The notes under the pieces: generated by a model
Database searches by the model: none
The model's input: the letters and a program-made list of their open reading frames with translations, nothing else
Told to the model about the DNA's origin: nothing
Assembly: GCA_900149785.2 (NCBI GenBank)
Contig: FSSI02000013.1
Location: forward strand, 43,423-107,422
Direction of reading: 5' to 3'
From: Sodalinema lacuna_A
Lineage (GTDB): Bacteria > Cyanobacteriota > Cyanobacteriia > Cyanobacteriales > Geitlerinemataceae
Length of the DNA stretch: 64,000 nt
Translations under genes and position numbers: made by a program
In this document: positions 59,040 through 64,000 of the stretch, in pieces
Layout of the letters: every line of letters begins with the position of its first letter
Position numbering within the stretch: position 1 is the first letter of the stretch

Positions 59040-61340
59040 ATGACCGTGAAAACGCAACACGATTGCCAATCCAATTCCAGCGTCAATGCTAATCACCCAG
59101 GTTCCCCGGTGTTCGTATCTTTCTTTAGCTATCCTTTCCTCAAACGGTTGCAGCTTCAGTCTCATATTGACTTAGCCATTGAGACGCCCAAAAATCCACG
59201 ATATGTAGCTAATCTCAAACGTTGGTCACGGATTTGTGCCTATGCCGTTATCGGCTTAGGATGTCTTGTCTTACTTGGCTGGGTATTTGATATTGGCTTG
59301 TTTAAAAGTATTCTTCCCTTCTGGGTGACCATGAAAGTCAATACCGCCCTTGGCCTAACCTTGGCCGCTGGGGCGCTGCTCGCCAGTCATCGCCAGCTCA
59401 ACCTGCTGACGATAACCGGAGCCGGGCTAGTTTTGGCCCTTGGAGCGATCACCAGTCTCGAATATGCCCTAGACCTGAGACTGGGGCTGGATCAGGCAAT
59501 TTTGCCCGATGATCCCAATCCTATCGGCACCTACGTTCCAGGGCGCATGGCCTTAAATACGGCGATCGCCTTTTGCAGTATCAGCATCGCCCTAGTCTAT
59601 CAAGCCTTTCGTCGCGATCGGGCCGCGCAACTGTGGGGAATTATCACCTTTCTCATTGCCCTACTCGGTTGTCTCGGCTATTTGTTTGGTATTACCGCTT
59701 TTTACGGTTTAGGTCACTTTACCGAGATGGCCCTACATACGGGCCTTGCCTTTGTTCTGCTATCTTTGGGGGTTCTCGGCCGCTACCCCGATCGCGGCGG
59801 TATGGGAATCATCGTCAGTGAATTAGCCGGCGGCGCAACCATTCGCCATTTGATTGGCCTAACCCTGCTCCTACCCACCATCGGCTGTGGCTTGGTCCTG
59901 ACGGGAAAACGAGCCGGCCTCTATGACGGAGAAGTGGCCTTAGTTCTCTTGAGTATTGCCAGTGTCTTCGTCTTAGGGGCCGTGATTTGGTGGAATGCTC
60001 GCACCATTGGCGCCGCTGACTATCAAGCTCTGTACGATACCCTAACCGGATTACCCAACCGCCTCTTATTTCGTCAACAACTGACGAACGCTCTCCAAGA
60101 TGCACGGGAGCAAGATCAGTCTCTGGCTGTCTTTTTCATCGATATTGACTGCTTCAAGAAAATCAATGACACCCTCGGCCATGATCTCGGCGATGAAGTC
60201 TTGCAGTTAGTGAGTCGTCGCATCGTAGCTGAACTCCCCCAACAGGGGAGTTTATCCCGTTGGGGTGGCGATGAGTTTACCCTGCTGTTACGGCATCCCA
60301 TTGATCCCGTCACCTGTGAACGACTCGCACAACGGTTGGTGGGAGTCCTGGGATTGCCTTTTGATATTGAACCCTATTCCTGTTACGTCAGTGGCAGTAT
60401 TGGCATTGCCACTTATCCCCAAGATGGAGAGGATGCGGCCAGCTTAATGAAACACGCCGATATCGCGCTGCACCGAGCCAAGGAGGCGGGACGGGGTAGT
60501 TTTCAGTTCTATCAAGGGATGTTAGAGCATCAAAGCTATGATCTGTTGTTGTTGGAACGGGAGTTGCATTTAGCTGTCGAACGACAGGAGTTTGTGCTGT
60601 TCTATCAGCCGAAACTCTCGATTAAAACGGGTAAATTGTCAGGGTTAGAGGCCTTGATTCGTTGGAACTCACCCCGTCTGGGCCAGGTGTCTCCCCAGGA
60701 ATTTATTACGCTGGCGGAGGAGAATGGCTTAATTGTGCCGATTGGTGAATGGGTCCTCTATGAAGCCTGTCGACAAATCCGTCGTTGGCACGAACAAGGG
60801 TTTGCGCCGGTTCCGGTGGCGGTGAATTTATCGGCCCGTCAGTTTTTGCAGACAAATTTGGTGCAGACGGTGCGACAGGTGTTGGAGACGACGCAGGTGT
60901 CACCGGAGTATTTGGAGGTCGAGATTACGGAGACCGTGGCCATTCAAAATGTGGAACTGACTCAGGTGATTCTTCAGCAGTTGCGGGAGATGGGGGTGAG
61001 GATTGCTCTCGATGATTTTGGCATGGGCTATTCTTCGTTGGCCTATCTCAAGAATTTTCCTCTGAATGCACTGAAAATCGATCGCTCCTTTGTCCGAGAT
61101 GTGACGACTCAATCGAAAGATCGCGCGATCGCCTCGGTGATTGTGGCCCTGGGCCGAGGCTTAGGGATGAAAATCGTCGCTGAAGGGGTCGAAACCGTTG
61201 AACAGATGCAGTTATTGTCTGAGTTGGATTGTGATGAGATTCAAGGCTATTGGCTCTCTCCAGCGCGGCCAGGAGAGGCGTTAGAGGAGATTTATGAGCG
61301 GATTCGTATTTGTCAGCCGCTGTTAACGATAAATCGTTAG
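59040..61340 (+). CDS. Membrane GGDEF-EAL protein (cyclic di-GMP turnover)
   Basis: 766 residues. Residues ~60-320 contain eight or so hydrophobic segments (e.g. ICAYAVIGLGCLVLLGWVFDIGL, LNLLTITGAGLVLALGAITSL) forming a membrane sensory module. A GGDEF domain follows (YDTLTGLPNRLLFRQQL, FFIDIDCFKKINDTLGHDLGDEVL) with intact WGGDEF at ~408-412. The EAL domain (~510-755) has intact EALIRW (~538), EITETVAIQN, DDFGMGYSSLAYLKNFPLNALKIDRSFV and VAEGVETVEQ. Both active sites look complete, so it may make or break c-di-GMP. Signals are unknown. It is followed by GGGAAT-rich sequence (61343-61383), again repeat-like. Confidence 0.92.
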   Translation: MTVKTQHDCQSNSSVNANHPGSPVFVSFFSYPFLKRLQLQSHIDLAIETPKNPRYVANLKRWSRICAYAVIGLGCLVLLGWVFDIGLFKSILPFWVTMKVNTALGLTLAAGALLASHRQLNLLTITGAGLVLALGAITSLEYALDLRLGLDQAILPDDPNPIGTYVPGRMALNTAIAFCSISIALVYQAFRRDRAAQLWGIITFLIALLGCLGYLFGITAFYGLGHFTEMALHTGLAFVLLSLGVLGRYPDRGGMGIIVSELAGGATIRHLIGLTLLLPTIGCGLVLTGKRAGLYDGEVALVLLSIASVFVLGAVIWWNARTIGAADYQALYDTLTGLPNRLLFRQQLTNALQDAREQDQSLAVFFIDIDCFKKINDTLGHDLGDEVLQLVSRRIVAELPQQGSLSRWGGDEFTLLLRHPIDPVTCERLAQRLVGVLGLPFDIEPYSCYVSGSIGIATYPQDGEDAASLMKHADIALHRAKEAGRGSFQFYQGMLEHQSYDLLLLERELHLAVERQEFVLFYQPKLSIKTGKLSGLEALIRWNSPRLGQVSPQEFITLAEENGLIVPIGEWVLYEACRQIRRWHEQGFAPVPVAVNLSARQFLQTNLVQTVRQVLETTQVSPEYLEVEITETVAIQNVELTQVILQQLREMGVRIALDDFGMGYSSLAYLKNFPLNALKIDRSFVRDVTTQSKDRAIASVIVALGRGLGMKIVAEGVETVEQMQLLSELDCDEIQGYWLSPARPGEALEEIYERIRICQPLLTINR

Positions 61341-61389
61341 AGGGAATGGGGGATAGGGAATGGGGAACTGGGAACGGGGAATAGACACC

Positions 61390-62157
61390 CTAGATTGGCT
61401 GTATCAGTGCTGAGGGGGTTTCTAGGCCGTGAGACTCCATGAGAGTCCGATCGCTGAGAATCTCGACTGGGGGACCATCGGCGATGAGGTGGCCGTGATC
61501 TAATAGGAGAACGCGATCGCACAGTTCTAGGATCAATTCGAGATCATGGCTGGCCACGAGTAGGGTTTGTCGGGAGTGTTGCAGAAACTCGATCAGACGA
61601 CGGCGCGATCGCAAGTCTAAATTGGCACTGGGTTCGTCGTAGAGGATGAGATGGGGTTTCATGGCTAACACCCCGGCGATGGCCACCATCCGTTTTTGTC
61701 CCCCAGAGAGATGATGGGGGGGGCGATCGCGATACTCAAGAATCCCCAATTGCTCTAAGGTCTCATGCACCTGACGGGCCACCTCAGCATCGCTATAGCC
61801 GAGATTCTCCACACCAAATGCCACATCATCCCAAACTGAGGGAGAAAATAATTGATCGTTGGGGTTTTGAAAGACTAATCCTACCTCTGGGCGAAATTGT
61901 CCGGGAATCACCGGTTTTCCAAAAATACAGATCTCTCCTGAACTCGGACGCAAGACACCACAGATGGTCAGAAATAAGGTCGTTTTTCCGGCACCGTTGG
62001 GGCCAATTATCCCCACTCGTTCCCCTGACTCAATCGTCAGGGTAATCTCACTGAGGACTGATGGGACGTTCTCAGGGACGTTCTCATAGGCAAAGGCCAC
62101 TCGATCAAGGGATAGAGCAGTATCTTTGGCAGGCTGAGAGACAGAAGAATAAGCCAC
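61390..62157 (-). CDS. Energy-coupling factor / CbiO-like ABC transporter ATP-binding protein
   Basis: 255 residues with complete ABC motifs: Walker A GPNGAGKTTLF, Q-loop LVFQNPNDQLFSPSV, signature HLSGGQKRM, Walker B LILYDEPSANLDLRS, and a final His in VASHDLELI. The QNPNDQLF Q-loop and general layout point to the CbiO/EcfA class that imports metals (cobalt, nickel) or vitamins. Neither membrane component is next to it, so the substrate is undecided. The N-terminal extension has a small duplication (ENVPENVP). It is divergent from rpmF. Confidence 0.88.
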   Translation of the reverse strand: MAYSSVSQPAKDTALSLDRVAFAYENVPENVPSVLSEITLTIESGERVGIIGPNGAGKTTLFLTICGVLRPSSGEICIFGKPVIPGQFRPEVGLVFQNPNDQLFSPSVWDDVAFGVENLGYSDAEVARQVHETLEQLGILEYRDRPPHHLSGGQKRMVAIAGVLAMKPHLILYDEPSANLDLRSRRRLIEFLQHSRQTLLVASHDLELILELCDRVLLLDHGHLIADGPPVEILSDRTLMESHGLETPSALIQPI

Positions 62158-62297
62158 TGTAGCAAGTAACGGGTAATCGGGCAGGGCGAGGACACGGCCG
62201 TGGTCTTAGAGCTGCGAAAATTACTTTCTCCGAAAGGGTCATTATGCTTTAAGATAGAAAGGTTTGGCAACCGTTTAAACACAAGACAGTTATCGTT

Positions 62298-62477
62298 ATG
62301 GCAGTCCCTAAGAAGAAAACCTCCAAAGCCAAGCGCAATCAGCGTCATGCCGTTTGGAAGCGAAAAGCCGCCCTTGAAGCAGAAAAAGCCCTATCCTTGG
62401 GTAAGTCTGTGCTGACCGGGCGCTCTCGTGGCTTTGTCTATCCGACCAAAGACGAAGACGAGGACGACGACGAGTAA
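62298..62477 (+). CDS. rpmF: 50S ribosomal protein L32
   Basis: 59 residues: MAVPKKKTSKAKRNQRHAVW is the standard bacterial L32 start, followed by KRKAALEAEKALSLGKSVLTGRS and a cyanobacteria-type end RGFVYPTKDEDEDDDE with an acidic tail. The zinc-cysteine pairs of some L32 proteins are absent, as usual in cyanobacteria. TAAGAT at 62250-62255 may be a -10 box, without a clear -35. A perfect 10-bp hairpin lies 40 bp after the stop. Confidence 0.95.
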   Translation: MAVPKKKTSKAKRNQRHAVWKRKAALEAEKALSLGKSVLTGRSRGFVYPTKDEDEDDDE

Positions 62478-62517
62478 GTCCCCTCAGTCTCATGGTGGGC
62501 ATCGGGCACGCAAAAAT

Positions 62518-62542
62518 GAGGTTCTGTCCGATACAGAACCTC
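62518..62542. terminator. Intrinsic terminator hairpin between rpmF and the small minus-strand ORF
   Basis: GAGGTTCTGT and ACAGAACCTC form a perfect 10-bp stem with a 5-base loop. On the minus strand it is followed by CATTTTTG, so it should end transcripts of the small ORF at 62702-62875; on the plus strand it may also serve rpmF but lacks a T-run. Confidence 0.75.
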
Positions 62543-62662
62543 GACTCTGGGGATTGATAGGTTTAAAGAATTGAGAGAAAAGAATGGACTTGGGCTGGTC
62601 TCCATCCACCGCTACAGGGGAACGCCGAGTTTTAAAGCCAGTTTCTGACGATCGCCGGGGAA

Positions 62663-62701
62663 TCTGGGACTCTAATCTGGGACTCTAATCTGGGACTCTA
62701 A
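62663..62701. repeat. Perfect 3 x 13-bp tandem repeat
   Basis: Three identical TCTGGGACTCTAA units end one base before the stop codon of the small minus-strand ORF. They lie in its 3' untranslated region before the terminator hairpin. Confidence 0.9.
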
Positions 62702-62875
62702 CTAACGTATGGGATTCGTTTGCACGAGCCGCTGTGATTGGCCCGACTCCGCCTGGCGCGATCGCGTCAAGTCTTCGATCATCGGCAGTGCGACAAAACT
62801 ACTGAGCAACAAACTGATACAAAACAGAGAAAGCCAGCCGGAATGATGAGAGGTTGCTGTCGTGACGCGTTTCAT
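62702..62875 (-). CDS. Small single-span membrane protein (57 residues), hypothetical
   Basis: The ATG at 62875 has AGGAG six bases upstream (within 62876-62891), one of the better ribosome binding sites in the window. The peptide starts MKRVTTATSHHSG, has a hydrophobic span (WLSLFCISLLLSSFVALPM) and a polar tail ending RLVQTNPIR. It contains a HIP1 site and ordinary codons. The gene's 3' side carries a tandem repeat and a terminator-like hairpin, which supports a real transcription unit. I do not recognise the family; a signal-peptide-like exported peptide is also possible. Confidence 0.6.
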   Translation of the reverse strand: MKRVTTATSHHSGWLSLFCISLLLSSFVALPMIEDLTRSRQAESGQSQRLVQTNPIR

Positions 62876-63350
62876 GAGTATCTCCTAATGGTTGCCCGTT
62901 CCTCGCTGTGGTGACGCTGTGGTGACGCTCTCAGGCCTCTTGACTCCCCCGGATCTGGGTTACTCTGGAATCTTCGCCCGAGCTGCCTAAATTTTTTTGA
63001 TGGACGCGATTTGCGTGTTTCCACTGATATCACTTTCATCAGTGTAACCAAGGGTAAGAGAAACGTCAAGCGGCGATCGCGACGATTATTTTAGACATTT
63101 AGCAAGTGACGTTTGGATTCTCTTTAATTCTTGTTTTACAAGGATTTTAAATTAAATTAACGTCTTATTTAATATGACTACTAACAATAGGGTGTTGTGT
63201 GTCATGTTCTCTCGCCGTCAGCAAGTCTCCGTAATTTTACTGATTGATCGCAGGGGAACAGCGCCAGCCGTGGCTCCTAACGGGTGTATTGACCCCGAGG
63301 AAACCCTGTTGTACTCTCGATTTGACGGGTTGACTGTCCATTGTTCGACC
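62876..63350. other. Intergenic region between the small ORF and the IS element
   Basis: About 475 bp with no supported gene. CACTGAT and ATCAGTG form a 7-bp inverted repeat at 63022-63044, upstream of the small ORF and possibly its regulatory site. 63090-63175 is AT-rich. A 78-codon plus-strand frame (63174-63410) runs into the IS end and is not credible. Confidence 0.5.
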
Positions 63351-63354
63351 TCCT

Positions 63355-64000
63355 TGACATCCTCCCACGCTAATTCAAAGAATATAGCGTGGGATTCCCA
63401 CCATTACTGATGAGGTTTCCTCTTTCNNCGACTCGACTTACCTTGAGGAGTTTCCCCACCAAGGCAGAGGTCGATGTCTCCAGAGGCGTTAATTCCCGTA
63501 TGCCCTACGGTACTTAATCCTAATTCAAGGATGTTAATAGCTGCGTTATGGTCTCTGTCAGCAACAAATCCACAATGAGGGCAGCGGTGGGTTCTTGTTG
63601 ACAGAGATTTCTTGACCTTCTCCCCACAGTTAGAGCAATTTTGGCTCGTGTACTGGGGAGCCACAGCAACCGTTGCCACCCCGAACACCTTACCGAAATA
63701 CTCCACCCACTGGCGGAACGTTGACCAGGCAGCATCCGAGATCGATTTAGCCAGATTATGGTTTTTTACCAGATTTCGCACCCTCAAGTCCTCATAGGCG
63801 ACCAAGTCGTTAGACCGGACGACGCACAATGCCGTTTTGACGGCAAAGTCTTTACGCTGCCGACTTACCTTGAGGTGCTTTCTCCCTAATCGATTTCTAG
63901 CTTTCTGTCGATTCTTAGACCCTTTCTGAGTTTTAGCTAATCGACGTTGAAGGCGTTTGAGCGCTTTCTCAGACTTTCTGAGATATCTGGGATTTTCCAC
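63355..64000 (-). mobile_element. IS200/IS605 family element (IS1341-like), right part
   Basis: The element continues beyond the window. Its right end is seen at 63361-63400: CCCACGCT and AGCGTGGG form an 8-bp hairpin around ATTCAAAGAATAT, the kind of subterminal hairpin that IS605 transposases recognise. The tnpB 3' end lies just inside it. The guide-like omega RNA of TnpB normally overlaps the tnpB 3' end and reaches the right end, so it would be read on the minus strand through about 63500-63360. No tnpA is visible within the window. Confidence 0.8.
63404..64000 (-). CDS. tnpB: TnpB RNA-guided endonuclease (IS605 OrfB), 5' partial
   Basis: The last 198 residues of TnpB are present; the N-terminal half lies outside. 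Visible are the helical KSEKALKRLQRRLAKTQKGSKNRQKARNRL block, the RuvC Glu in LVAYEDLRVRNLVKN, the four-cysteine zinc finger CSNCGEKVKKSLSTRTHRCPHCG, and the last RuvC Asp in VADRDHNAAINIL. TnpB cuts DNA guided by the omega RNA from the element's right end. Two ambiguous bases at 63427-63428 make one residue uncertain near the end. The motifs present are intact, so the gene may be functional. Confidence 0.9.
   Translation of the reverse strand: MENPRYLRKSEKALKRLQRRLAKTQKGSKNRQKARNRLGRKHLKVSRQRKDFAVKTALCVVRSNDLVAYEDLRVRNLVKNHNLAKSISDAAWSTFRQWVEYFGKVFGVATVAVAPQYTSQNCSNCGEKVKKSLSTRTHRCPHCGFVADRDHNAAINILELGLSTVGHTGINASGDIDLCLGGETPQGKSSXXKRKPHQ

Noticed and set aside
63174..63410. A 78-codon plus-strand frame.
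   Set aside because: Its 3' third is the hairpin and flank of the IS605 right end; no family resemblance.
1..64000. CRISPR arrays, tRNA and rRNA genes.
   Set aside because: No regularly spaced direct repeats of CRISPR size and no cloverleaf-like or rRNA sequence were recognised by eye; a dedicated scan would be needed to exclude a missed tRNA.

Overview
The window looks like chromosomal DNA of a filamentous, non-heterocystous cyanobacterium (Phormidium/Geitlerinema-like; the genus is inference). The octamer GCGATCGC (HIP1) is very frequent. Lineage markers include an ETR1-type sensor kinase with a cyanobacteriochrome-like GAF domain, two 1200-residue AAA/WD40 proteins, a DUF4347/RTX giant protein, many Uma2 (DUF820) nucleases, and short heptameric repeats. 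Ambiguous bases occur at 24367 and 63427-63428.

Layout. 1-4.6 kb is an accessory zone: a UPF0175/DUF3368 pair, four Uma2 genes or remnants (one at 8.6 kb), a VapBC-like pair and an Rpn/DUF4351 nuclease. It is a patchwork of gene fragments, including an 841-bp copy of a segment at 8.5-9.3 kb. 4.9-13.1 kb is a complete pseudaminic acid (Pse) pathway: pseB, pseC, pseF, a PIG-L deacetylase, a PseG-PseH-formyltransferase fusion, a GNAT and pseI, followed by a decayed pseI fragment. 13.3-24.3 kb is an AT-richer glycosylation block: a methyltransferase, a GT-A/TPR/GT29 sialyltransferase-like fusion, an FkbM methyltransferase, a CgeB-like glycosyltransferase and a 1780-residue GT4+GT41 protein with five copies of a ~130-residue domain. 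Together these genes probably make, activate, modify and transfer a nonulosonic acid onto a surface glycan or protein.

24.3-26 kb holds RelBE-like and HigBA-like modules among dispersed ~110-bp repeats; one repeat has replaced the 5' end of higB. 26-31.5 kb is mostly housekeeping: dienelactone hydrolase, ribosomal protein S1 paralog, rsmI, two unrecognised genes and lnt. 31.7-40.3 kb is a minus-strand array of three AAA-like ATPases, two with 14 WD40 motifs each. 41.3-43.8 kb encodes the putative ethylene/light sensor kinase. 44-53.6 kb (minus) has an exported protein, an orphan ParA, an iron(III) permease and the RTX protein. 54-62.5 kb has miaB, a GT4 glycosyltransferase, MoaD/ThiS plus threonine synthase, a GGDEF-EAL protein, an ECF-type ATPase and rpmF (L32). 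The right edge holds a small membrane ORF and the 3' part of an IS605-family tnpB with its terminal hairpin.

No rRNA, tRNA or CRISPR array was recognised. All homology statements come from reading the sequence; no database search was run.
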